DNA of 64,000 bases from Nocardia colli (GTDB taxonomy: Bacteria; Actinomycetota; Actinomycetes; Mycobacteriales; Mycobacteriaceae). Under the pieces are notes generated by a model, which saw only the letters and a program-made list of their open reading frames with translations, was not told the DNA's origin and ran no database searches. Positions within the stretch are counted from its first letter, which is position 1. Each line of letters opens with the position of its first letter. Both the position numbers and the translations under genes were made by a program. The stretch lies in contig NZ_VXLC01000026.1 of NCBI RefSeq assembly GCF_008704205.1, positions 26,019 to 90,018 on the forward strand, read 5' to 3'. This document shows positions 10,122-18,628 of the stretch, piece after piece.

Positions 10122-11327
10122 TCAGGAAGTGGCGGCGGGCTTCTCCGGTGCCGCCACGATGAATACGTTCGCCAAGGCGAGCAGGCTGATCGCGGTGGAC
10201 CAGGCGATCAGCCCGGTCAGCGACGGTCCGGCCAGCGAGGCGATGCCCGCCAGGCCCTGCTGGATCAGCGCGCACCAGGTGACCGCGATCGCGGCGCCGG
10301 AGACGAGATGGCTGACCGCGTGCGCGGCGCTGTTCGGGAACAGGGTCGCCTGGCCGAACGTGGTCGCGATGTAGCCGGCGAGAAAGACCGGAAGTGCGAT
10401 CGCCCGAGGGGAATCGAAGACCCAGACCACGGTGATCAGCACGCATCCGGCGAGCATGATCCACGCGCCCTGCCGCATCATGGCGTGCGCCCCGACGCGG
10501 CGCACGGTGCGCCGCACATAGGTCGCACCGGCCAGGTAGGCCGCGCCGTACAGGACGCCGAAGAGGCCGAATACCCACGGCTGCAACGAGAATCGGTCGG
10601 TGAAGATGAACGCCGACTTCTGCTGGATCATGACGATGACGGCGAATCCGATGCCGCCGGCGACCGCGCTGGCGACGAAGTTCCGATCGCCGATCAGCCT
10701 GCGCACCGTGCCCTTGGCCGGGGACTTCGCCTCCGGCTTCGGCAGCGAGATCCGCAGGGCGAGCGCGACGGGTACCGCGGCGAGCACGGCCAGCACCGCG
10801 AAGCCGTACCGCCAGCCGACCGTCGAGGTGAGGACGCCGCCGACCACCTGCCCGCCGCCGAGCGCGACGACGAACGCCATCGACAGCAGCGAAAGCTGGC
10901 GCGCGAGTTCGGCGCCCGAGAACAGGTCCTTGATCATCATCCGGGCGACGACGGCGATGCCGCCCGCGCCGATCGCCTGCACCACCCGCAGGCCGAGCAA
11001 CTCCGGCGCGTTCGTGATCAGCGCGAGGCCCGCGCTGGCGAGGATGAAACACAGTCCGGCCGCCACGAACGCGGGCACCCGGCCGAATCGTTCCGCCGCC
11101 CGTCCCCAGGCGACCACGGGCAGCGCCGCGAACACCACGAAGACCGCCACCGACAGCTGCAGTGTCGCGTCGCCGGCCCCGATGTCGGCGCCCAGCGCGG
11201 GCATGCTCGGGAGATAGATGGTGGTCGCCATTTGCGCCGCGGCGACCGCGCTACACGCGGTCAGCACGATGGAACGGCTTCCTACCGGCGGGGCTGCGAC
11301 GCTCCCGGATTCCTGCCGCACAGCCAA
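10122..11327 (-). CDS. MFS transporter, drug-exporter type
   Basis: A 401-aa protein with about twelve membrane helices. It has a Bcr/CflA/DHA1-like motif A region (VAWGRAAERFGRVPAF) after helix 2 and a charged central loop (KPEAKSPAKG). First gene of the long minus-strand operon; its job may be to export the product of the oxoamine synthase and carboxylase. The TTG start is preceded by AGGGGGG six bases away; a GTG two codons later is an alternative. Confidence 0.85.
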   Translation of the reverse strand: MAVRQESGSVAAPPVGSRSIVLTACSAVAAAQMATTIYLPSMPALGADIGAGDATLQLSVAVFVVFAALPVVAWGRAAERFGRVPAFVAAGLCFILASAGLALITNAPELLGLRVVQAIGAGGIAVVARMMIKDLFSGAELARQLSLLSMAFVVALGGGQVVGGVLTSTVGWRYGFAVLAVLAAVPVALALRISLPKPEAKSPAKGTVRRLIGDRNFVASAVAGGIGFAVIVMIQQKSAFIFTDRFSLQPWVFGLFGVLYGAAYLAGATYVRRTVRRVGAHAMMRQGAWIMLAGCVLITVVWVFDSPRAIALPVFLAGYIATTFGQATLFPNSAAHAVSHLVSGAAIAVTWCALIQQGLAGIASLAGPSLTGLIAWSTAISLLALANVFIVAAPEKPAATS

Positions 11328-11814
11328 TTCAGTCCCCCCTACCCAATAGAGTTGCGCCGCAGGTCAGTCGAGGCCCGGCAGGACAACGTCGATTGTCCGA
11401 TTTTCGGACCTGAGGATATGGATACCCCGACCGAAGGCGGCGGCGCGAGGGTTAAAATCCGCTTGATTCTGCCGGAAGGCTTTGTCGCCCAGCGGGTTTC
11501 GCGTATGCGCGCAGGACCTTCCCCGGCCCGGTACGGCGCGGCATCCGTCAAGCCCCTGAATCCTTGGGCTGTCGAGGTCCACGACAGTCCGGGCAGCGGT
11601 ACGGTCGGTTTTCTATACCGTCTACACTCCCGCGGCATTCCCCAGTCGGATCCCCAGTCAGCTTGCTTCATCTAGACAGTGCATTCTGCACATAATCATT
11701 ATACCAATCAGAAGCATCTGAATTTCGGATGACTGGTTCGTTATTTCACTGCTCGCTGCCACGTCCGGCACATTGCGGTCGTCCGTGCGCCCGAAATATT
11801 CACGAGGAACAGCG
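11328..11814. other. Divergent intergenic region (487 bp)
   Basis: This gap separates the minus-strand transporter operon from a plus-strand secreted protein, so it should hold promoters for both. It contains a perfect inverted repeat GTGCA-TTC-TGCAC at 11679-11691, followed by an AT-rich tract (about 11692-11710). I do not see a convincing gene; the open frames are GC-driven. Confidence 0.5.
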
Positions 11815-12534
11815 ATGAGAACACATTCGGCAAAATCCCTTCGTATAACCACAATTGCGGCCCTTGCGTCACTGACACTGGCGCCCGCGCTGCTGGCGGG
11901 GCCTGCTTCGGCGGATCCGGTGACGGTCAATTTCCAGTGCCAGGCCAAGCCGCCGATCGGCGCGCCGCAGGAATCCACGATGGCCATGCAGGTCAACGGC
12001 ACGGCACCGGCAACCGCGACGCCAGGCTCCGCGGTGGCCATCAATCTGGTTGCGGGACAGGGACAGATTCCCGCGAATCAGGGCGGATACAAGATCAATT
12101 ATGTGCGTGACCTGAAATTGATCGCGCCGTTCCCGACCAATTCCACCTACGTGTCCTCGTCGCTGTCCGGCGGCACCGTCCACGCGACGATCGACACCAG
12201 TGGAGGCAACGCGGCGATCAAGGTGACCGACCGGCTGCCCGGCGGCTCGACCTTCACGTTGCCGGCGCTCGCCGTGAACGTGAAGGCAGGCAACTCCGGC
12301 TCGATCACGACCACGCTGGCCGGTACCAGCTACACGAATCCGGGCTTGACCATGGTCGTCAACGCGCAGGCGGGCCCGTTCGCGGTGAACGTCCCGGTGT
12401 CCTGTTATCCGTCGCCGGCACCGATCTTCACCACGACCGTCATCGGATCCGCGGCGGCCCCCCAGCCTGCCGCACCGAGCGCGCCCGGAACCTTCACCCT
12501 GCTCCCGGAACTCGGCCTGGGCCAGGCGAAGTAA
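11815..12534 (+). CDS. Secreted protein of unknown function
   Basis: A 239-aa protein with a Sec-type signal peptide: basic start, hydrophobic core LTLAPALLAG and a likely cleavage after PASA (about residue 33). The mature part is rich in Thr, Ser, Val, Gly and Asn and alternates like a beta-sandwich. It has two Cys (FQCQAK and VSCYPS) that could form a disulfide, and a Pro/Ala-rich tail. The start has GAGGAA five bases upstream. It looks like the abundant actinobacterial exported beta-sandwich proteins, but I cannot assign a family. Confidence 0.75.
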   Translation: MRTHSAKSLRITTIAALASLTLAPALLAGPASADPVTVNFQCQAKPPIGAPQESTMAMQVNGTAPATATPGSAVAINLVAGQGQIPANQGGYKINYVRDLKLIAPFPTNSTYVSSSLSGGTVHATIDTSGGNAAIKVTDRLPGGSTFTLPALAVNVKAGNSGSITTTLAGTSYTNPGLTMVVNAQAGPFAVNVPVSCYPSPAPIFTTTVIGSAAAPQPAAPSAPGTFTLLPELGLGQAK

Positions 12535-12546
12535 CCATCACGGTCA

Positions 12547-12581
12547 GTGCGGTATCGACGGGCGCCCACTCGATACCGCAC
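12547..12581 (+). terminator. Hairpin terminator after the secreted-protein gene
   Basis: Perfect 12-bp inverted repeat GTGCGGTATCGA / TCGATACCGCAC with an 11-base loop, beginning 13 bp after the stop codon. It has no T-run, which is common for actinobacterial terminators. Confidence 0.65.
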
Positions 12582-12829
12582 CCGGCGCACAAATCAGGCC
12601 GTCGCGGATCTCGACACTCCTGCGTCGAGTCGCGAATTCTGGCTGCCTGCTTACTGTTTGACCGGCGGTAAAACCGGATACTTTCGGTTTCCTTTGCGCA
12701 ACAATGCCTTCGATTTCGGCATCGACGTAGCGCGCGGTCCGGTTCGCGAGCTAATCTCCCCGCACCATAAAGATCGAACGGGAATGCGACACAGGCCTTC
12801 CCGTGATTCTCCGAGGGGAGATCCCCGTC

Positions 12830-13834
12830 ATGCGAGTCGCCATCCGAACAATTGTCGCGTCAACGGTTCTGCTTTTCGCACCAGCCGTAGCGCAGGCCGA
12901 GCAACCCGTGCCACCGGGCGGCTGCTCGGCGATTTCCTTCCCGCAACCGCCATTGGGAAACCTGGCCGCGACCCTGTGCCTGCCGAGCACCGCGACGAAC
13001 ACCGTCATGGTGCTGCTGCCCGGTTCCAACTACAACCACACCTATTGGGATTTCCTCTACCATCCGGAGACCTATAGTTTTCGGCGGGCGATGAACAATG
13101 TGGGGTACGCGACCCTGGTCGTGGATCGGTTCGGCACGGGTGCCAGCAGCAGGCCGCCCAGCGCGCTGCTGACCGCGACGACCTCGGTGGTCGCCCTGCA
13201 CGAGCTCGTCGGCGCGCTGCGCCAGGGACAACTGGGCGGGCATGCCTTCGGCAAGGTCGTTACCGGCGGGCACTCGCTCAGTTCCGGGATCGCCGTCAAC
13301 GAGGCCAGTACCCATCACGATGTGGACGGCGTTCTGCTCACCGGCTTTTCGCACAGCCTGGACGTGGTCGGCGTGACCGCCGTCGTGGCCACCTATCAAG
13401 CGGCCGCGGCGGACCCCAAGTTCGCGGGGCAGGGCTACGACCCCGGCTATCAGACGACGCGGCCCGGCACCCGCGCCGCCGATTTCCACGGTGCAGGCGC
13501 CGATCCCCAGGTGGTCGCCACCGACGAGGCGACCAAGGACGTCTTCGCGCTGACCGAGTATCCCGACGGACTCACCTCCACCGTGCCGCCGATCACCAAC
13601 ACCATCAACGTCCCGGTGCTGGTCGTGAACGGAAGCTCGGATCGGTTGTGCCTCAACGCCTGCGCGAACACGGCGACCCTGACCGCCGAGGAAGCGCCAT
13701 ACTTCAACTCCGCCGCCCGGTTACGCGCGTTCGTCCTCCCGAACAGCGGGCATTCGGTCAATCTGGCCCCGAACACCGCGGAATATCAAGCCGCCGTGAG
13801 TGATTGGATGAACTCGACGGTCCTGTCCCCGTAG
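12830..13834 (+). CDS. Secreted alpha/beta hydrolase
   Basis: A 334-aa exported hydrolase. The signal peptide ends near AVAQA (about residue 23). The catalytic Ser lies in GGHSLSSG, a GxSxS variant of the usual GxSxG elbow. A candidate acid is the Asp of NGSSDRLC and the candidate His is in NSGHSVNL near the C-terminus. The ATG is preceded by GAGGGGAG nine bases away. Substrate unknown; the family includes esterases and lipases. Confidence 0.82.
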   Translation: MRVAIRTIVASTVLLFAPAVAQAEQPVPPGGCSAISFPQPPLGNLAATLCLPSTATNTVMVLLPGSNYNHTYWDFLYHPETYSFRRAMNNVGYATLVVDRFGTGASSRPPSALLTATTSVVALHELVGALRQGQLGGHAFGKVVTGGHSLSSGIAVNEASTHHDVDGVLLTGFSHSLDVVGVTAVVATYQAAAADPKFAGQGYDPGYQTTRPGTRAADFHGAGADPQVVATDEATKDVFALTEYPDGLTSTVPPITNTINVPVLVVNGSSDRLCLNACANTATLTAEEAPYFNSAARLRAFVLPNSGHSVNLAPNTAEYQAAVSDWMNSTVLSP

Positions 13835-13870
13835 AGTCGAATCCGGCTGTCCGACAATATGTTTCCCGAT

Positions 13871-13904
13871 CCCGCGTCGACCCGCCCATCGGCTTCGACG
13901 CGGG
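13871..13904 (+). terminator. Hairpin terminator after the hydrolase gene
   Basis: Inverted repeat CCCGCGTCGA / TCGACGCGGG, 10 perfect pairs extendable by a wobble pair, with a 14-base loop, 36 bp after the hydrolase stop codon. Confidence 0.55.
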
Positions 13905-14071
13905 GTCCGGGGAATCTCGACGCCGGGTTGCCCGCCTTCCGTAGCGCGGGTCGTAGGCATGATTCCCGCTTGCCGCAAATAGCGGACACTTGCTGACCGC
14001 TACTGGTGACATCGTGGATTCGTCGCCGGAAATCTCCGGTGGCGAACTCGCTTGTGAAGGACTGGAACATC

Positions 14072-14539
14072 ATGTCGCTCAATGCTGTTGCTCATTTGAA
14101 CTTCCACGGGCAGGCCCGGGAAGCGCTCGAGTTCTATCGGTCGGTGTTCGGTGGGGAGCTCACTATTGCCACTTATGCCGACTTCGGGATGCCCGCCGAG
14201 GTGCCCGGGGCGACGAATGTGGTGTTCGGGCAGGTTGTCGCGGACAACGGTTTTCGGGTGATGGCGTATGACGTGCCGGGGCGAGACGCACCTGCCGGGC
14301 CGGTCACGCCCAGTACGCGCCGGGAGAACGGCACCACGATCACCGAGGAGCGGTTCTTCCTTTCCGTCCGAGGTGGGAGCGTCGACGAGGTCACGCCGGT
14401 GTGGGAGGGGCTCGCCAAGGGCGCGACCGTGATCGAGCCGTTCGGTCCGGCCCAGTGGGCGCCCGCCTTCGGGATGCTGGCCGATCGATTCGGGGTCACC
14501 TGGATCGTCGACGTCACGGCGGAGTACACCCCGGCCTGA
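14072..14539 (+). CDS. VOC-superfamily protein, PhnB-like
   Basis: A 155-aa protein of the glyoxalase/bleomycin-resistance superfamily, PhnB-like (3-demethylubiquinone methyltransferase-type) branch. It begins NAVAHLNFHGQAREALEFYRSVFGG and has the second module ending WAPAFGMLADRFGVTWIVD, both typical for this branch. The start was set at MSLNA because homologous sequence begins there and GAAGGA lies upstream; an in-frame start 22 codons earlier looks like non-coding sequence. No enzyme activity can be assigned. Confidence 0.85.
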   Translation: MSLNAVAHLNFHGQAREALEFYRSVFGGELTIATYADFGMPAEVPGATNVVFGQVVADNGFRVMAYDVPGRDAPAGPVTPSTRRENGTTITEERFFLSVRGGSVDEVTPVWEGLAKGATVIEPFGPAQWAPAFGMLADRFGVTWIVDVTAEYTPA

Positions 14540-14546
14540 CCGGTCC

Positions 14547-14573
14547 GTGGGGGTGCGCCCGCCGCACCCCCAC
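14547..14573 (+). terminator. Strong hairpin terminator
   Basis: Perfect 11-bp inverted repeat GTGGGGGTGCG / CGCACCCCCAC with a 5-base loop, starting 8 bp after the PhnB-like gene. Confidence 0.75.
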
Positions 14574-14757
14574 CATCCGGACGAAACCCGAGCGAACCCG
14601 CCGCTCTGCTGTGCCAGGAAGTCTTCCGGCAGAACACCTTTGACGAGAAGCCGGCCCGGGAGCCCCGGAAATAGGGGCAGAGGTGGAACTCGATGGGCGA
14701 TACCATCTGCGTCTACGCACTACACACACCATGGATAGTGCGCCCGGGGAGAATTCG

Positions 14758-14817
14758 GTGCCAGAAGAAAAGACGCAGGGCAGAACAGCCCGCACAGATA
14801 GCGGGCACGCGCGGTGA
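14758..14817 (+). CDS. Possible 19-aa leader ORF coupled to the EspC-like gene
   Basis: A 19-codon GTG-started frame with a very good ribosome site (GGGGAG, six bases upstream). Its TGA overlaps the GTG start of the next gene (GTGA). The next gene itself has no obvious ribosome site, so translation of this short frame could feed ribosomes into it. The peptide is basic and has no recognisable motif. It could be chance. Confidence 0.3.
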   Translation: MPEEKTQGRTARTDSGHAR

Positions 14818-15101
14818 GCGGGTTCGAGGTCGAGATCAGCCAGCTGAAGGATGCGGCCAAGGCGGCGGGCTCCGCCGAGACCCAGGCCAAGGTGGTGAAC
14901 CCGGGTACCGGCTTGGACGCGATCGCGACCGCCTTGCCGGGTGGGGACGCGGCGAAGAACGCGCCCAAGCTGGCGACGACGTTCAACGAACGCTCGACGG
15001 GGTGGGCGGACGAGATCGGCAAGTGGAGCGGAACGATCGCATCGGCCGCGCAGTTGTACACCGACAATGAAAAAGAAGCCGAAAGTGCGTTCGGGCCATG
15101 A
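14814..15101 (+). CDS. Type VII secretion substrate-like protein (EspC/WXG100 family)
   Basis: A 95-aa helical protein predicted to form a helix-turn-helix hairpin around WADEIGKW. It ends in YTDNEKEAESAFGP, which carries the YxxxD/E signal (Tyr-Thr-Asp-Asn-Glu) recognised by ESX secretion systems. It is followed with an ATGA overlap by a large protein with a WXG-like N-terminus, so the pair probably forms a secreted heterodimer or chaperone-effector complex. No ESX core machinery lies in the window. Confidence 0.75.
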   Translation: MSGFEVEISQLKDAAKAAGSAETQAKVVNPGTGLDAIATALPGGDAAKNAPKLATTFNERSTGWADEIGKWSGTIASAAQLYTDNEKEAESAFGP

Positions 15102-16492
15102 CGATCAGCTACCACGACGTCCGCAAATGGGATGCCGGCGCACTCGACACCACGGCCAAGAACCTGCGCGGGCGGCGGGACAAACTCATCGGGTTGCAGG
15201 ACGAGCTCGACGACGCCAGGCGGCTGCCCCAGTGGCACGGCCCCGCGAGCGATAAGGCACGCAGTTCACTGGGAACCACGCGGAACAACGCCGAGATCCT
15301 GATCGCGGAACTGTCCGCCGTCGACCGTGCCCTGCAAGATGTTTCCGACGACGTCACCGCCCTGAAGAACCGGGTCGCCAACAACGACGCCCTCGCCGAC
15401 ACCTACCAGTTCGGCATCGCCGCCGACGGCGCGATCGTGGACAACAAACCCGCCGATCCCCCGCCGAAGTCGCGGACCGAGGCCGAAGATCGCGCCGAGA
15501 TCCGACGCCACCGCGAAACCATCCGGCAACAGCTGATCACCGAAACCAAGGCGATCCTCACCACGGCGCACAACATCGACGCCGGCCTCGCCGCGGTGAT
15601 GCAACTCGCGCAGGACCGCAAGATCAGCGACCACGGCGCGACCACCCTGGACGACGCCAGGAAGGGTGGCGAGATCGACGCCCAGGTGGCCGAGCTGGAG
15701 CAGGCGCTGCGCGACGCCGGGCTGCTGACCGGGCCGCCGGTGACCGGCTACTACCGGCAGTGGCTCGAAAACGCGGTGCGCCGGGGCGTTTCGCTCGACA
15801 CGATCAAGCAGATCATCTCCGAACACCACATCACGCCGGAGGATTTCAAGATCCTCGACGGGATGGAGGAGATCCGCGAGGACGCGGACGGGGACGGGAT
15901 CTTCAAGTCGTTCTTCCTGATGCCGACCAACATCAGCGCGGCCGACGCCGCCAAGGCGGTGCGGATGACGTATATCTTGAACGCGGGCACCGACTACGGC
16001 AAAGACCATCCGACCGACTTCCCGCCGACCCCGTACAGCTCCGCGGAACTGCGGCGCATCACCGAGCGGCAAGGGAAGAACGACTGGAGCTACAACGAAG
16101 ATGTCGGGTTCGTGCACGGCAACGGTGGGCGGTTGGTGACCACGCCGAACGGCATGATGATGGGCTTGGGCGGCAATCTGATCCAGGACCAGTTCAGCCA
16201 GAACGGTGGAACTACCTGGGGCGATACGTTCATGCTGAACGTCGATGACGCAAAGGATCCGGCGCAGCAGATTCGCGAGGTGGCGAGGTCGGGTCACGCG
16301 TGGTACGAAAACGATAACGGCCCGTACCAGGGCAAACTCGACCTGGACCGGTATCTGCATCACGAGGAGCGCCATTCTCAGCAGTGGGCCGAAGAGGGCT
16401 ACACGGGTTTCCTCGCCTCCTACGTGTGGGAGCAGGTCACCGGCGGTAACGAGACCGAGGAGGACGCGGGGCTTGCCGATGGCGGGTATTAG
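15098..16492 (+). CDS. WXG-like N-terminal, putative ESX effector with HExxH motif
   Basis: A 464-aa protein. Residues 1-110 are helical with a W-x-G turn (PQWHGPASDKA), like long ESX substrates. A charged coiled-coil-rich middle follows. The C-terminal part has a zinc-protease-like HHEERH at about 421-426 (HExxH at 422-426) followed by QQWAEEG. No signal peptide is present, consistent with export through the EspC-like partner encoded upstream. The next gene encodes a lipoprotein, a common place for an immunity or accessory factor. The protease idea rests only on the motif. Confidence 0.7.
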   Translation: MTISYHDVRKWDAGALDTTAKNLRGRRDKLIGLQDELDDARRLPQWHGPASDKARSSLGTTRNNAEILIAELSAVDRALQDVSDDVTALKNRVANNDALADTYQFGIAADGAIVDNKPADPPPKSRTEAEDRAEIRRHRETIRQQLITETKAILTTAHNIDAGLAAVMQLAQDRKISDHGATTLDDARKGGEIDAQVAELEQALRDAGLLTGPPVTGYYRQWLENAVRRGVSLDTIKQIISEHHITPEDFKILDGMEEIREDADGDGIFKSFFLMPTNISAADAAKAVRMTYILNAGTDYGKDHPTDFPPTPYSSAELRRITERQGKNDWSYNEDVGFVHGNGGRLVTTPNGMMMGLGGNLIQDQFSQNGGTTWGDTFMLNVDDAKDPAQQIREVARSGHAWYENDNGPYQGKLDLDRYLHHEERHSQQWAEEGYTGFLASYVWEQVTGGNETEEDAGLADGGY

Positions 16493-17021
16493 GTGGCCGC
16501 AAGTCGCCTGCGCTGCCTTGCTGGTGGCGGCGGTGACCGCGGCGTGCGACAGCAAGGCGCAGTTCGAGCCGTCGCTGCCGCCGGCGGCCGGGTTCCGCGT
16601 CGATGACGGGGTACTGAAACTGTGGACGGGCACCCCGTGCGCGGGCGTCACCGGCCTGACGTTGATCTTCGACTCCGGCACCGAGAAGAGCACGGAGCAG
16701 CGGTGGACCGCGCCGCCGCCGGGGGTGCCGGTGGAGCGCATGGATCTGCTGCCGACTGCCGACGGCTCCGATGGACCGCTCCAGGTCCAGAAACCGCTGC
16801 CCGCCGGCTACGACTGGACCAAGGCCGGCTCGCTCAACTTCTCCGTCGACGGTCCCGAGGCAAACGGTGCCAGGGTCGACCTCGGCCAGGTCCTGCGCGA
16901 GTCGGCCCGGCACCCGTCCGGAAGTTACCTGTTCGGCCCACAGGGCTGGATGGACGCGGCGAAAGTCCAACAGGAGAACCAGAAGTCGTTTCTGACCGTC
17001 TGCACTCCTGACCCGAAATGA
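16479..17021 (+). CDS. Putative lipoprotein of the ESX-effector operon
   Basis: A 180-aa protein with a lipoprotein signal (hydrophobic ACAALLVAAVTAAC, lipobox Cys about 23). The mature domain has Cys in GTPCAGV and LTVCTPD that could pair. The start overlaps the end of the effector gene by 14 bp, and the next gene overlaps by ATGA, so it belongs to the same operon. An immunity or surface-anchoring role is only a guess from position. Confidence 0.72.
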   Translation: MAGIRWPQVACAALLVAAVTAACDSKAQFEPSLPPAAGFRVDDGVLKLWTGTPCAGVTGLTLIFDSGTEKSTEQRWTAPPPGVPVERMDLLPTADGSDGPLQVQKPLPAGYDWTKAGSLNFSVDGPEANGARVDLGQVLRESARHPSGSYLFGPQGWMDAAKVQQENQKSFLTVCTPDPK

Positions 17022-17269
17022 TGGCACCCGCCGAGCCGAACACTCCGGACCGCACCAGCGTCCTGCGAACCGTGCTCCGGCGAATCGTGCTCGGCGCGTT
17101 TGTCTCAACCGTCGCGTTGATCGCTTTGCTGGTCGGCGAAGCGCTGCTCAGCATCACCGGATTGGCCTTCGACCCACACGGCTACGGAATGTTCGCCGGA
17201 ATCCTGTTCACAGCGATCCTGACACCGGTCGCGCTGGCACTGTGGCTGCTGTACCGGTTGATGCGGTAA
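17018..17269 (+). CDS. Small two-helix membrane protein
   Basis: An 83-aa protein with a basic N-terminus (RTVLRRIVLG) and two hydrophobic segments (VSTVALIALLVGEALL and FAGILFTAILTPVALALWLL). Its start overlaps the lipoprotein stop (ATGA). It is the last gene of the four-gene operon. Function unknown. Confidence 0.68.
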   Translation: MMAPAEPNTPDRTSVLRTVLRRIVLGAFVSTVALIALLVGEALLSITGLAFDPHGYGMFAGILFTAILTPVALALWLLYRLMR

Positions 17270-17314
17270 TCGAGTTCGGCGAGGCCTAAGTGCAACGCGG
17301 TCTTTGCGGAACGG

Positions 17315-17692
17315 CTAGATGCTGCGCAACCCGCCGAAGAATCCGACGATCTTGCGGATCCGCCCCTCCGCCGAGATCTCCACGAAATCCACTCCGTCCG
17401 GCAACGCCGTGCCGTCCGCCTGCACCAGCCGCCACCCGAACCTGGCCACCCCGTGGTGCGCATCGACGTTGCTGACCCGCAGCACCCGCATTCCCGGCTG
17501 CTGCGCGAACACACCATCGATATGCGAAGCCAACTCCTCGACCCCGATGGTGTGCACGGTCGGATCGGTATAAGTCGCGCCGTCCGCTAACGCCTCGCCG
17601 AGAAACTTCCGCCGCCGCAACGGATCCGGATCACTCCATCCCGCACAGTACGTATCGATCAGCGCGTCGAGCGCACCATCCAGTTCAGCCAT
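17315..17692 (-). CDS. NTF2-like/SnoaL-type protein
   Basis: A 125-aa small cone-shaped alpha+beta protein. It begins with the typical helical opening (LDALIDTYCAGWSDPDPLRRRKFLGEAL) followed by TYTDPTV, and the strands WRLVQADGTALPDGVDFVEI and GRIRKIVGFFG. GGGGAGG lies eight bases before the ATG. Members are isomerases, dehydratases or ligand-binding proteins; no substrate can be inferred. Confidence 0.8.
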   Translation of the reverse strand: MAELDGALDALIDTYCAGWSDPDPLRRRKFLGEALADGATYTDPTVHTIGVEELASHIDGVFAQQPGMRVLRVSNVDAHHGVARFGWRLVQADGTALPDGVDFVEISAEGRIRKIVGFFGGLRSI

Positions 17693-17729
17693 TCCACCAT
17701 CCTCCCCTGATCCAGCAACATCACTCAGT

Positions 17730-18098
17730 CTAGACGCGGTCGTGGAGGGTGATGTGGTAGCCGTCGGGGTCGGCGAAGGTGAAGGTGCGGCCGAAGGGGC
17801 CGTCTATCGGGGTGGTGATGATGGGGTGGCCGTCGGCTAGCAGGGCGTCGTGGATGGACTGGACGTCGGTGGCGTGCAGCCAGATTGCGGCGCCGAGGCC
17901 GGGGTGGGGGGCGGCGGTGAGGTCGGTGCCGGGGACGAGTGTGCGGAGGGCGAAGGCGATCGGTTTGGTCTCGAAGACGACGGCGTGCGGAGGGCCGGCC
18001 GGGGAGCGGACGAGGCCGAGGTACTGCTCGTAGAACGCCTGTGATGCGTCGAGGTCGCGGGCTTGTAGCGAGATGAAGTCGGGGCCGGTGGCGGGCAT
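17730..18098 (-). CDS. VOC-family protein (glyoxalase/bleomycin-resistance type)
   Basis: A 122-aa protein with both beta-alpha-beta-beta-beta modules: FISLQARDLDASQAFYEQYLGL in the first, and GPFGRTFTFADPDGYHITLHD with a metal-type Glu/His region at the end of the second. AAGGAG lies five bases before the ATG. It is divergent from a MarR regulator, with two perfect palindromic operators in the gap, so MarR probably represses it. Detoxification or drug binding is plausible. Confidence 0.85.
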   Translation of the reverse strand: MPATGPDFISLQARDLDASQAFYEQYLGLVRSPAGPPHAVVFETKPIAFALRTLVPGTDLTAAPHPGLGAAIWLHATDVQSIHDALLADGHPIITTPIDGPFGRTFTFADPDGYHITLHDRV

Positions 18099-18117
18099 GA
18101 TGCTCCTTCGGTTTGCG

Positions 18118-18133
18118 TGTCAGTCTTCTGACA
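18118..18133. promoter_or_regulatory. MarR operator 1
   Basis: Perfect palindrome TGTCAG-TCTT-CTGACA in the 62-bp gap between the divergent VOC gene and the marR-type gene. The same half-sites recur 28 bp downstream. Confidence 0.75.
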
Positions 18134-18145
18134 CGGATCAATGTA

Positions 18146-18161
18146 TGTCAGAATACTGACA
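18146..18161. promoter_or_regulatory. MarR operator 2, abutting the regulator's start codon
   Basis: Perfect palindrome TGTCAG-AATA-CTGACA with the same half-sites as operator 1. Its last base is the A of the regulator's ATG, so binding here would block the regulator's own expression. Confidence 0.75.
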
Positions 18162-18628
18162 TGAGTCAAGACGGGGCCGGCGTCGAACTGCAGACGTCAC
18201 TGGGCTACCTGCTGAAAGAAGCGTCGAGTGCGCTGCGCGTGTCCATGGAGGAGGTGCTGCGTCCGCTGGGGATGAGCGTGACGCACTACTCCTGCCTCGA
18301 ACTGCTCGCGCAACGACCGGGGTTGTCGAACTCCGAGCTCGCCCGGGGTGCGTTCGTGACCCGGCAAACGATGAACGTGCTGTTGCAAACCCTGGAACGC
18401 GAGGGCCACGTGACCAGGCCCGCGGCGGCGCCGGTCGGGAAGGTACTACCCACCCGGCTCACTCCCCTCGGCCGGCGGAAGCTCGAGAAAGCGAGCGCCG
18501 CGGTCCGCTCCGTCGAGGTCAGAATGCTGACCGGCCTGACCGAGACCGATCAGTCGGCCGCGCTCCGAATCCTGCGGAGCATGATCCATTCCCTGCGCGA
18601 CAGTGACGACGGCGAGCCCCGAAACTAA
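18161..18628 (+). CDS. MarR-family transcriptional regulator
   Basis: A 155-aa winged-helix regulator: LGYLLKEASSALRVSMEEVLRPLGMSVTHYSCLELL dimer helices, HTH LSNSELARGAFVTRQTMNVLLQTLEREGHV and the wing with PTRLTPLGRR. The start was placed at the ATG directly after operator 2; a longer GTG frame would run through both operators. Likely controls itself and the divergent VOC gene in response to a small molecule. Confidence 0.88.
   Translation: MSQDGAGVELQTSLGYLLKEASSALRVSMEEVLRPLGMSVTHYSCLELLAQRPGLSNSELARGAFVTRQTMNVLLQTLEREGHVTRPAAAPVGKVLPTRLTPLGRRKLEKASAAVRSVEVRMLTGLTETDQSAALRILRSMIHSLRDSDDGEPRN

Noticed and set aside
15266..16741. 491-codon frame antisense to the ESX effector
   Set aside because: Composition and lack of domains mark it as a shadow; the plus strand has overlapping, motif-bearing genes.
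14072..18098. The two VOC proteins as enediyne-sequestering resistance proteins
   Set aside because: VOC proteins do bind enediynes in some clusters, but these lie 4-8 kb left of the core with their own regulator and terminators, so I keep them outside the cluster.
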